The position numbers were made by a program, and so were the translations under genes. This document shows positions 1 through 5,855 of a stretch of 10,222 nt of DNA, piece by piece. Source of the stretch: Oscillospiraceae bacterium UBA6370 (GTDB lineage: Bacteria > Bacillota > Clostridia > Oscillospirales > Oscillospiraceae); the NCBI GenBank assembly GCA_002437735.1, contig DJRC01000028.1, forward strand, positions 1 through 10,222. The letters are read 5' to 3'. Within the stretch, counting starts at the first letter, position 1. Each line of letters starts with the position of its first letter. Under the pieces are notes generated by a model that worked only from the letters and a program-made list of their open reading frames with translations, searched no databases and was not told the DNA's origin.

Positions 1-5
1 CATAA

Positions 6-89
6 ATCTTGACGGGACCAGAGCTCGCGGAAATGATTGCAGAGGTTAAGGCGCAAATCAAGGCGGAAAAAAACAAAATGACAGGGTGA
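6..89 (+). pseudogene. Short reading-frame remnant, unidentified C-terminal tail
   Basis: An open frame follows an in-frame TAA at 3-5 and runs to a TGA at 87-89. Its peptide ends in a Lys/Glu/Ala-rich helical tail (AEMIAEVKAQIKAEKNK). The only ATG that could start it is at 33, with no clear ribosome binding site, so it reads as the end of a gene whose upstream part lies outside the window or is frame-broken. I do not recognise the family. It sits at the edge of the AT-rich accessory segment, so a decayed mobile-element gene is possible. It could equally be noncoding. Confidence 0.2.
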
Positions 90-107
90 CCGAAAAAGTC
101 ACCCTGT
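81..107 (-). terminator. Perfect 10-bp hairpin, likely terminator
   Basis: ACAGGGTGAC (81-90) and GTCACCCTGT (98-107) are perfect inverted repeats around a 7-nt loop. Read on the minus strand the stem is followed by a T-rich stretch (CATTTTGTTTTTTT, 67-80), so it works best as a terminator for minus-strand transcription coming from the 199-1308 gene. On the plus strand the downstream run is weak. The stop codon of the plus-strand remnant lies inside the left arm. Confidence 0.5.
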
Positions 108-178
108 CAAAATTTGCGTTGCTGTAGGCAAAGAATAGACATTTATACTGTATTATGCATCTATATCTGATTCAATAG

Positions 179-199
179 AAAAAAGGCAATCAAGATTGC
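179..199 (-). terminator. Small intrinsic terminator at the stop of the AT-rich gene
   Basis: On the minus strand, GCAAT-CTTG-ATTGC (186-199) forms a short hairpin followed by C and six T (179-184). The first stem base overlaps the TAG stop codon. The stem is only 5 bp and weak, so the stronger hairpin at 81-107 may act as backup. Confidence 0.5.
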
Positions 200-1308
200 T
201 AACGAAGTTTATACGATTCTGACAATAAATTTGGGATAGTATTCCATTTTGAAAGGGCAAATTCCTCTGCGATTCTTTTTGTTTGTGTAACTGGTTTTGC
301 ATCCCAAATGACTGGGGTTAAGTTTGCGACATTTTTTAGTTGATTTAAATCAATCCTTGATTGTATTTCTTTGGAAAAAAAGAAATCTTCACAATATAGA
401 AAGATCAAATAATTAATGATACCTAGTTTTTCATCCTCGTTATATTTTCGAAATTGTTTGTAAAAGTTTTTATAGCGTTTTTCACCATCATTAATAAACA
501 TTATGATTGCTGTTTGAGTCTTTAGTGGAAATACACACAAATGTAATTCGGCTGGTTTATATTTAGGGTCCATATTGAATATATCATTAACGACTCCGCC
601 TTCTAAATCAATTGAAACAACAATAGGTGCTTGCATAGCAACTGGAGTGACATAGTTCAGTAATCTATAATAGATAATATAAAAATCATTATTATTTTTG
701 ATAGTAAGCTTTTTTGCTCGCCTATATTCATTTGTATATGATTCCAAATCCAATTTACTTACTTTCAACCGAGGCTCAAACTCGATTGAAAGTAAGCGAT
801 ATTCATACCCTTGTTTGGGACATTGCTCTATCATTTTTTCTAATAATGCAATTTCAAATTTTCTTTTACTAATAAATTTTAAATAGTTTTTCATTGCAAT
901 TTCGGCTAACATTTTTTGAGAAGGTGGGTTAATACTAATATAGTTATTTGGATTTTCGTATTCTTTAAATATTTGGCTATCACATTCTCTGCAAATCAAC
1001 TTAAAAGTTCCAGCTTCACTAATTCCCAAATGTTCTTTACCTATCGAAATGCCCATTTGGGGGAGTCCTAATATTGCATTCGGCCCACTCACTTCACCGT
1101 CTATTCCAATATTTTCAAGACAGAAACGAGGAACATTATGTGATTTGCAAAAGCTAGAGACTTGCTTTCCACAATAAAAGCACGTCTCTTCTTTGATTGA
1201 GTTTTTTACTTCTGATATTGTTTGAGACATTTTCTTGTTTAAAAATATTTCTATATTCTTCGGAATACTGTATTTATCTATACCATATCCAAGGCGTTCA
1301 AAAAACAT
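199..1308 (-). CDS. HNH/treble-clef-like Cys-rich protein of unknown function, AT-rich accessory gene
   Basis: A 369-aa protein. The start at 1308 is chosen because AAGGGGG lies 8-9 nt upstream; an internal Met at residue 27 has no such site. The N-terminal third carries CFYC (C43, C46), then C54-K-S-H57-N-V-P, then after about 45 residues CRECD (C106, C109, D110). A CxxC / SHxxP / CxxC(D) layout is what HNH-type and related zinc-binding treble-clef domains show. The Asn and last His expected of a standard HNH nuclease are not evident (CRECD rather than a CxxCN-type ending), so catalysis is uncertain. The remaining ~250 residues have no motif I recognise. No signal peptide or convincing membrane segment is visible. 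Base composition is far more AT-rich than the neighbours and the gene lies next to a tRNA, both signs of horizontal transfer. Such proteins often occur among defence or mobile-element cargo, but that role is inference. Confidence 0.82.
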   Translation of the reverse strand: MFFERLGYGIDKYSIPKNIEIFLNKKMSQTISEVKNSIKEETCFYCGKQVSSFCKSHNVPRFCLENIGIDGEVSGPNAILGLPQMGISIGKEHLGISEAGTFKLICRECDSQIFKEYENPNNYISINPPSQKMLAEIAMKNYLKFISKRKFEIALLEKMIEQCPKQGYEYRLLSIEFEPRLKVSKLDLESYTNEYRRAKKLTIKNNNDFYIIYYRLLNYVTPVAMQAPIVVSIDLEGGVVNDIFNMDPKYKPAELHLCVFPLKTQTAIIMFINDGEKRYKNFYKQFRKYNEDEKLGIINYLIFLYCEDFFFSKEIQSRIDLNQLKNVANLTPVIWDAKPVTQTKRIAEEFALSKWNTIPNLLSESYKLR

Positions 1309-1350
1309 TTTATTAACCCCCTTAAACTTACCCAGTTATTAAAAATAAAT

Positions 1351-1386
1351 ACAAAAATCCTCTAAAACTAACTGTTTCAGAGGATT
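1351..1386 (-). terminator. Strong intrinsic terminator of tRNA-Pro
   Basis: On the minus strand, directly after the encoded CCA, a 13-bp stem (arms 1374-1386 and 1356-1368, one G-T wobble, 5-nt loop) is followed by TTTGT and further T-rich sequence. It should end tRNA transcription, separating the tRNA from the 199-1308 gene. Confidence 0.85.
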
Positions 1387-1388
1387 AT

Positions 1389-1464
1389 TGGTCGGAGTGG
1401 CGAGGCTCAAACTCGCGGCCTCCGCATCCCAAATGCGGCGCGCTATCAACTGCGCTACACCCCG
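1389..1464 (-). tRNA. tRNA-Pro(UGG) with encoded CCA
   Basis: All arms fold: 7-bp acceptor CGGGGTG/CACTCCG with one G-T pair, D-stem GCGC/GCGC, anticodon stem CCGCA/TGCGG around TTTGGGA (anticodon TGG at 1429-1431), 5-nt variable loop, and T-stem GCGAG/CTCGC. Discriminator A73 is at 1392 and the CCA is encoded at 1389-1391. Two normally conserved bases differ. Position 19 is A (T on the plus strand at 1446) and position 56 is T (A at 1409), so the usual G19-C56 tertiary pair becomes A19-U56, which can still pair. G15-C48 and G18 are kept. It is followed by its own terminator. Upstream lie integrase-arm-like repeats and the 5' half of another tRNA-Pro(UGG). Confidence 0.93.
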
Positions 1465-1478
1465 ATAGTTATTAAATT

Positions 1479-1509
1479 GTGGTCATGTAAGTGGTCAAAT
1501 CTGTGGTCA
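1479..1509. repeat. Three GTGGTCA direct repeats, 12-bp period
   Basis: GTGGTCA occurs at 1479-1485, 1491-1497 and 1503-1509, exactly 12 bp apart, with a fourth partial copy inverted at 1520-1524 (TGACC). They begin 15 bp from the 5' end of the tRNA. Short regularly spaced repeats beside a tRNA are typical of arm-type binding sites of tyrosine integrases at the end of an integrated element. No integrase gene is in the window. Read on the minus strand each copy contains TGACC and copies 2 and 3 read TTGACC, so an alternative is -35-like promoter elements. Confidence 0.55.
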
Positions 1510-1533
1510 AACACATTTTTGACCGCTTTTTTT
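1503..1533 (+). terminator. Hairpin with T-run, plus-strand terminator-like
   Basis: GTGGTCAAA (1503-1511) pairs with TTTGACCGC (1518-1526), with one G-T wobble and a 6-nt loop, followed by seven T (1527-1533). The third direct repeat forms the left arm. No plus-strand gene ends just upstream, so either it shields the regulator operon from readthrough or the pairing is a by-product of the repeat array. Confidence 0.4.
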
Positions 1534-1614
1534 CATTTTCCGAACCGCCCGAAATACGCACGGTTGAAGGGTTTTCGGCGGTTTTCGCTTTCGTGCGGTG
1601 CGAACACCGTCTAT

Positions 1615-1654
1615 GCTCCCAAACCAGGCGCGATACCAGCTTCGCTATACCCGG
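1615..1654 (-). pseudogene. 5' half of a second tRNA-Pro(UGG), broken at the anticodon loop
   Basis: Read on the minus strand from 1654, positions 1-38 follow tRNA rules: T8, D-stem GCGA/TCGC, canonical D-loop AGCTGGTA with G18G19 and A21, and anticodon loop TTTGGGA with anticodon TGG. From position 39 on the match ends: the 3' anticodon strand should be CCAGG but is GCATA, and no acceptor partner (TACCCGG) follows. A CGGTG-TTCG-CACCG hairpin lies where a T-arm would be, but its loop is 4 nt rather than 7. A strong promoter lies about 26 nt upstream of the 5' end, the usual layout for a tRNA gene. This looks like a real tRNA gene cut at the anticodon loop, possibly by element insertion. Confidence 0.6.
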
Positions 1655-1686
1655 ATATGCGCGTGAGTGCGGATAAGCACTTTGCT

Positions 1687-1715
1687 ATTATAGCGGAAGC
1701 GGCGGGGGAGTGCAA
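1687..1715 (-). promoter_or_regulatory. Near-consensus sigma-70 promoter driving the tRNA segment
   Basis: On the minus strand TTGCAC (1710-1715) and a perfect TATAAT (1687-1692) are separated by exactly 17 bp. Transcription should start near 1680, run through the broken tRNA half and reach the intact tRNA-Pro about 215 nt downstream, ending at the terminator at 1351-1386. No equally good promoter lies directly before the intact tRNA. Confidence 0.8.
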
Positions 1716-1739
1716 GCATTTTCTGATATTAAAGAAAAA

Positions 1740-1770
1740 TTAAGGCTTTCCCCCTTTTCCTTTTAAGGCT
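1740..1770 (+). promoter_or_regulatory. TTAAGGCT direct repeat upstream of the response regulator gene
   Basis: TTAAGGCT occurs at 1740-1747 and 1763-1770, 23 bp apart (about two helical turns). A weak -10-like TAGAGT or TAAGCT lies at 1778-1788. OmpR-family regulators bind direct repeats, and the TTAAG core recurs in the repeat upstream of the GT2 gene, so autoregulation is a reasonable guess. A GC-rich inverted repeat (CCCGA/TCGGG, 1797-1820) follows before the ribosome binding site. Confidence 0.35.
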
Positions 1771-1839
1771 GCGGTGGTAGAGTAAGCTTAGGAAAACCCG
1801 AGGGGCGGCGCCGCGTCGGGCAGGGAGGGAAGGAAAGCG

Positions 1840-2553
1840 ATGCACAACATTTTGGTCTGCGACGACGACCGCGATATCGTCGCCGCGCTGAAAATTTACT
1901 TATCCGGCGGAGAGTACCGCGTCTTTGAAGCCTACAACGGCGCGGAGGCGGTCGAGGCCGTGCGGAAGAATGACATTCACCTTGTTCTCATGGACATCAT
2001 GATGCCGGGACTGGACGGCATCGCCGCGACGGCGGCGATCCGGCGCGAGAGCAACGCGCCCATCATCCTGCTCACGGCGAAAAGCGAGAGCAGCGACAAG
2101 GTGCTCGGGCTGAACGTCGGTGCGGACGATTACATCACCAAGCCCTTTGACCCCGTGGAGGTGCTGGCCCGCGTGAAATCGCAGCTGCGGCGCTATACGC
2201 TGCTCGGCGCGAAGCCGGAGACCGCGCCGGAGCGCGGCATCTACACCGTCGGCGGCGTGACGCTCAACGAGGACGCCAAGAGCGTGACGGTGGACGGCGA
2301 GAGCGTTTCGCTGACGCCGCTGGAATTCAACATCCTGCAGCTCCTTATCCGCTCGCCCGGGCGCATCTATTCGAGCAGCCAGATCTACGAGCTGGTGTGG
2401 AACGAAAACTCTCTCGGCGCCGAAACGAGCGTGGCGGTACACATCCGCCACCTGCGCCAGAAGATTGAGATCAACCCCTCCGAGCCGCGCTACCTGAAGG
2501 TCGTGTGGGGACTGGGGTATAAAATGGAGGACCTTCGACATGAAAAGGAATGA
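1840..2553 (+). CDS. OmpR/PhoB-family response regulator
   Basis: A 237-aa DNA-binding response regulator, paired with the histidine kinase that follows. The receiver domain (about 1-120) has the acidic pocket D8-D10, phospho-acceptor D52 in LMDIMMPG, T79 and K101 in TKPF, the full set needed for phosphorylation. The C-terminal winged helix (about 132-232) shows LTPLEFNILQLL, the recognition-helix region ETSVAVHIRHLRQKIE, and the closing VWGLGYKME typical of the family; overall it resembles VanR-type regulators. GGGAGGGAAGGAAAG just before the ATG is a strong ribosome binding site. The last 14 bp overlap the kinase gene, implying one operon and coupled translation. TTAAG repeats upstream of this gene and of the GT2 gene are candidate binding sites. 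Confidence 0.95.
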   Translation: MHNILVCDDDRDIVAALKIYLSGGEYRVFEAYNGAEAVEAVRKNDIHLVLMDIMMPGLDGIAATAAIRRESNAPIILLTAKSESSDKVLGLNVGADDYITKPFDPVEVLARVKSQLRRYTLLGAKPETAPERGIYTVGGVTLNEDAKSVTVDGESVSLTPLEFNILQLLIRSPGRIYSSSQIYELVWNENSLGAETSVAVHIRHLRQKIEINPSEPRYLKVVWGLGYKMEDLRHEKE

Positions 2554-4426
2554 TTGGGCCGGCGGCTTCTGGGCCAAGGCGGCAGCCTTCCTGCTCGCCG
2601 TGGTGCTCGTGCCGGTGACGCTGGTGTACGGCGCGGCCCTTGCCGTGTCCTACAGCGGCGAGCTGCGCGGAGACTTTTACGCAAGCGGCATCTGCTCCTC
2701 GGCGGTCTACGATGAGATGCGCAGCGTTTACGGCAGCTACAGCTTTTATGTGGAGAATGGGCAAGCAGGCATTTATGAGAAATTCCCGGACTGGTATCCC
2801 GCCGACGACCGCTACACGAACGTCCGCTTTTCGATGGAGGACAAGGAGGGAAATATCCTCTTTGATAACCACGGTGAGAGCGACATTCCGGTGACGGGCT
2901 GGGAAAGCGCGATCGACCGGGACAACGTGGTCTTCCGCACCTACGTTGTCGCGGACTATCCCGCGCAGGACAGCGTATACTGGGCGCTGCGGATCTACGA
3001 TACGATGGCGGAGCTTGCGCCGCACGCGGCGGTGGTCGTGACCGTCTGCGCGCTCGCAGAGCTGTTTTTCCTCGTCTTTCTCGCCCACGCGGCGGGGCGC
3101 AGAGCGGGCCGCGAGGAGGCGGTCGCCGGCTGGCAGGAGAAAATTCCCTTCGACCTGTATGCGGCAGTGGTCCTTGGCGGCGGTGCGATGCTTGTCGCCG
3201 CGGCGGCATCGGGCACGGAGGATACCTTTCAGGGCTTTGAGCCGATCATGATCGCCGCGGTTCTTGCCTGCTGCGCGGCTGCGTATGCGCTCTTCCTCGC
3301 GTTCTGGATGACGCTCTGCGCCCGCGTGAAGCTGGGGAGATGGTGGGAGAACACCGTCTGCTGCTGGCTCTTCCGACTCTGCCGCCGCTTTTTGAGGTGG
3401 TGCTGGCGCGTGCTCTGCCGCGCGTGGGGAGCGCTGGCCGGCTTCGTGCGCGGTATCCCGCTCGTGTGGCGCACGGCGGCCGGCTGCTGCGTGATCGGCG
3501 TGCTGCTCTTTGCGCTTGAGAGCAATCACGCGGACGGGCTGCTGCTGGTGCTGCTCGCGGTGCTGTCTGTTGCGGTGTGCCTGTTTTCAATGCAGCTGCG
3601 GCGGCTGCAGAAGGGCGGCGAGGCCCTCGCCGCGGGCGACCTCACCTCGAAGGTCGATACCTCGCATATGTACTTCGATATCAAGCGCCACGGCGAAAAC
3701 CTCAACGCCATCAGCCGCGGCATGAGCATCGCGGTGGAGCAGAAGCTCAAGAGCGAGCGGCTCAAGACAGAGCTGATCACCAACGTGTCGCATGACATCA
3801 AAACGCCGCTCACGAGCATCGTGAACTACGTCGATCTCCTCCAGCGCGAGCACACGCCGGAGCAGGAGAGGGAATACCTTGCCGTGCTCGACCGGCAGGC
3901 GCACAAGCTCAAGAAGCTGACGGTGGACCTGGTGGAAATGTCCAAGGCGTCGACGGGCAACATCCCCTGCCACCCTGCGCGGCGGAGCGTGCGCGAGCTG
4001 ATTGACCAGACGGTGGGCGAGTACGCCGAAAAGCTGTCCGCCGCGCGGCTCGAGCCGGTGGTGACGCTGCCGGACGAGGAGCTTTACTGCCTGTGCGACG
4101 GCGCGCTGATGTGGCGCGTGCTGGACAATCTGCTCTCGAACGCCTGCAAGTATGCCTGCGCGGGCACGCGGCTCTACATCGCGGCGAGGCGCGAGGGTGA
4201 GACGGTGACGTTCTCGTTCAAGAACATCTCGCGCGACGCGCTCAACATCGACCCTGACGAGCTGCTGGAGCGCTTTGTGCGCGGGGACAGCTCGCGCACG
4301 ACCGAGGGCAGCGGACTGGGGCTGAACATCGCCAAGAGCCTTGTGGAGCTGCAGAAGGGTACGTTCTCCATCGCCATTGACGGCGACCTGTTCAAGGTCA
4401 GCTTCGTCCTGCCGCGCACGGAGTAA
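2540..4426 (+). CDS. Membrane sensor histidine kinase, six predicted TM segments
   Basis: 628 aa. It starts inside the regulator gene, with GGAGG at 2527-2531 as ribosome binding site. TM1 is at about 11-37, followed by an extracellular domain (38-158) of unknown ligand. Four to five more hydrophobic segments lie at about 162-184, 205-224, 235-262, 312-326 and 332-350, then a HAMP-like linker (352-400, ending RRLQKGGEALAAGDL). The DHp helix carries the phospho-accepting H418 in SHDIKTPLTSI. The ATPase domain has an N-box (LLSNACKY, N534), an F-box-like ERFVRGDSSR and a G-box GSGLGL (590-595), so the kinase looks intact. Unusual: a cationic amphipathic stretch between TM4 and TM5 (about 271-296) with C274, C281 and C288 at exact 7-residue spacing plus C275 and C293. 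The signal sensed is unknown; control of the envelope glycosyltransferase downstream suggests a cell-surface cue (inference). Confidence 0.93.
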   Translation: MKRNDWAGGFWAKAAAFLLAVVLVPVTLVYGAALAVSYSGELRGDFYASGICSSAVYDEMRSVYGSYSFYVENGQAGIYEKFPDWYPADDRYTNVRFSMEDKEGNILFDNHGESDIPVTGWESAIDRDNVVFRTYVVADYPAQDSVYWALRIYDTMAELAPHAAVVVTVCALAELFFLVFLAHAAGRRAGREEAVAGWQEKIPFDLYAAVVLGGGAMLVAAAASGTEDTFQGFEPIMIAAVLACCAAAYALFLAFWMTLCARVKLGRWWENTVCCWLFRLCRRFLRWCWRVLCRAWGALAGFVRGIPLVWRTAAGCCVIGVLLFALESNHADGLLLVLLAVLSVAVCLFSMQLRRLQKGGEALAAGDLTSKVDTSHMYFDIKRHGENLNAISRGMSIAVEQKLKSERLKTELITNVSHDIKTPLTSIVNYVDLLQREHTPEQEREYLAVLDRQAHKLKKLTVDLVEMSKASTGNIPCHPARRSVRELIDQTVGEYAEKLSAARLEPVVTLPDEELYCLCDGALMWRVLDNLLSNACKYACAGTRLYIAARREGETVTFSFKNISRDALNIDPDELLERFVRGDSSRTTEGSGLGLNIAKSLVELQKGTFSIAIDGDLFKVSFVLPRTE

Positions 4427-4443
4427 CAATTCGGAAATAAAGT

Positions 4444-4460
4444 CTTAAAAAACGCTTAAA
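4444..4460 (+). promoter_or_regulatory. CiaR-type direct repeat upstream of the GT2 gene
   Basis: CTTAAA at 4444-4449 and 4455-4460 repeat with an 11-bp period; on the minus strand this reads TTTAAG-CGTTT-TTTAAG. This matches the NTTAAG-N5-WTTAAG site known for the OmpR-family regulator CiaR of streptococci, and 11-bp-period repeats are general for that family. A weak -10-like TAGGAT lies at 4469-4474. The regulator encoded just upstream is the obvious candidate to bind here. Confidence 0.45.
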
Positions 4461-4479
4461 CAAAACCATAGGATCGATT

Positions 4480-4528
4480 AAAGACCGCCTGTTATGCTTG
4501 GCTCATCCCAAGTGAAAGGCGGTCTTTT
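4480..4528 (+). terminator. Hairpin between kinase and GT2: terminator and/or leader structure hiding the SD
   Basis: AAAGACCGCCT (4480-4490) pairs perfectly with AGGCGGTCTTT (4517-4527), with a nested CTTGG/CCAAG stem (4497-4501, 4508-4512). Only four T end it, followed by CCC, 3 nt before the GT2 ATG. The right arm contains AGGCGG (4517-4522), the only plausible Shine-Dalgarno for GT2, 9 nt before its start. So the structure could end the kinase transcript, and in any GT2 message that includes it, mask the ribosome binding site. Confidence 0.6.
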
Positions 4529-4531
4529 CCC

Positions 4532-5764
4532 ATGCTTGACACACTGATCTTGATTTTAACGCTGCTGCTGAAGGCAGCGAGCCTGTGGTTCCTTGCCGTG
4601 GCACTCTTCGCGCTGCGGAAGCCGAAGCGTTATGCGGTGTGCGCGCCGCGCACGCGCTTTGCCTGCCTCGTTGCCGCGCGCAACGAGGAGGCTGTCATCG
4701 GTGCGCTCGTGGAGAGCTTGAAAAAACAGGACTATCCCGACGCGCTCTACGATATTTTTGTGATCCCCAACAACTGCACGGACGACACCGAGGCGGCGGC
4801 CCTCTGCGCGGGCGCGAAGATTTTCCGCTGCTTTGAGCCGGTGCGCTGCAAGGGCGACGCGCTGCACGAGGCGGTCGCGTGGCTGCTGCCGCAGCGCTAT
4901 GACGCCTTCTGCGTCTTCGACGCGGACAACGTCGCGGACGAGCGATTCCTCGCCCGCATGAACGACGCCTTCTGCGCGGGCGAGCAGGTGTGCAAGGGCG
5001 CGATGCGCGCGAAGAATCCCTACGACTCATGGCTCTCCGGCTGCTATGGACTGTACTTCACGCTCTTCGACACCTTCTTCTCCCGCGCACGCATGAGCTG
5101 CGGCCTTTCCTCCAAGCTGGTCGGCACGGGCTTTGCCGTCCACCGCGCGGTGCTTGAGCGCTTCGGCGGCTGGAACACCTCGACCATCGCCGAGGACGCG
5201 GAGTTTGCCGCGCAGTGCGCGGCGCACGGCGTGCGCGTCTGCTTTGTCCCCGGCGCGCTGACCTACGACGAAGCGCCGAACGACTTTGCCGTGTCGCTCC
5301 GCCAGCGCCGCCGCTGGTGCAGCGGCATCATGGATGTGGCGGTGAAGATGGACGTGCCGCTCGTCTCCGCGCTGCGAGGAAGTGCGCCCCTGCGCGCGTT
5401 CGACGCGCTGCTGATCGTCAATGCGCCTTTTTTGCAGGCAATGACGCTCCTGCCGCTCGCGCTGACGCTGCTCTCGGCCTTCGTGCAGAAGAGCCTGCCG
5501 CTCGTCGCGCTGACCGGCGCGGTCTCGCTGACCCTGAGCACGCTCGGTCTGATGGCGCTTGCCGCGCTGCTGGCGTATCTCGGCGGCTACCGTGACCGCC
5601 GCATCGTGCGGACGGTCGTGGGCTTCCCGCTCTTCATGGCGGCGTGGCTGCCGCTGCAGCTCGTTTCGCTTGTCAGCCGCACGCGGAGCTGGCAGCCCAT
5701 CGCGCACACCCGCGCCGTCCGCGCGGAGAGCCTGCGCGGTGCACGTTTCTTGACAACGATTTAA
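4532..5764 (+). CDS. Membrane family 2 glycosyltransferase (processive-type motifs)
   Basis: 410 aa. An N-terminal TM anchor (about 4-27) precedes a cytoplasmic GT-A domain with LVAARNEEAVIGALVESL at the nucleotide-sugar site, DAD (130-132) for metal binding, ED (221-222) in TIAEDAEF as the likely catalytic base region, and Q258-x-x-R261-W262. DxD, ED and QxxRW together are the signature of processive GT2 enzymes such as NodC, IcaA or hyaluronan/cellulose synthases. Three or four C-terminal hydrophobic segments (about 290-315, 322-350, 362-382) place it in the membrane. It probably makes or exports an envelope polysaccharide or glycolipid from a UDP-sugar; the sugar cannot be told. The start at 4532 has AGGCGG as the only upstream SD, embedded in a hairpin. 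Control by the preceding two-component system is suggested by position and by the TTAAG repeats. Confidence 0.88.
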   Translation: MLDTLILILTLLLKAASLWFLAVALFALRKPKRYAVCAPRTRFACLVAARNEEAVIGALVESLKKQDYPDALYDIFVIPNNCTDDTEAAALCAGAKIFRCFEPVRCKGDALHEAVAWLLPQRYDAFCVFDADNVADERFLARMNDAFCAGEQVCKGAMRAKNPYDSWLSGCYGLYFTLFDTFFSRARMSCGLSSKLVGTGFAVHRAVLERFGGWNTSTIAEDAEFAAQCAAHGVRVCFVPGALTYDEAPNDFAVSLRQRRRWCSGIMDVAVKMDVPLVSALRGSAPLRAFDALLIVNAPFLQAMTLLPLALTLLSAFVQKSLPLVALTGAVSLTLSTLGLMALAALLAYLGGYRDRRIVRTVVGFPLFMAAWLPLQLVSLVSRTRSWQPIAHTRAVRAESLRGARFLTTI

Positions 5765-5788
5765 CGAAAATTCACAATTTGTTCACGG

Positions 5789-5849
5789 CCTCCCATATGG
5801 ATTTTTGTATAATATAATTCTATGATAAAGCAAAGAACGGTATGGGAGG
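5789..5849 (+). promoter_or_regulatory. Promoter with overlapping TATAAT boxes and an inverted repeat that includes the SD
   Basis: Two overlapping TATAAT boxes (5808-5813 and 5813-5818) give a clear -10 region; no good -35 is seen at the right distance. CCTCCCATA (5789-5797), just upstream of the -10, is a perfect inverted copy of TATGGGAGG (5841-5849), which is the Shine-Dalgarno of the next gene. RNA started at this promoter lacks the left arm, but readthrough RNA from the GT2 gene would contain both. The pair could also be an operator. Confidence 0.55.
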
Positions 5850-5855
5850 TGCAGC

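Noticed and set aside
24..1418. CTCGCGG at 24-30 repeated inside the tRNA at 1412-1418, as possible att direct repeat
   Set aside because: Only 7 bp match exactly and flanks are poorly similar; in GC-rich sequence this can occur by chance, so it does not define an element boundary.
1477..1743. Plus-strand open frames of 88 and 61 aa between the tRNA and the regulator gene
   Set aside because: They run antisense through the repeat array, broken tRNA and minus-strand promoter, have no ribosome binding site, and show no protein-like pattern.
1900..4429. Long minus-strand open frames opposite the regulator and kinase genes (up to 352 aa)
   Set aside because: They are Arg/Ala/His-rich shadows expected from GC-rich codon use on the other strand; the plus-strand frames carry complete two-component domains.
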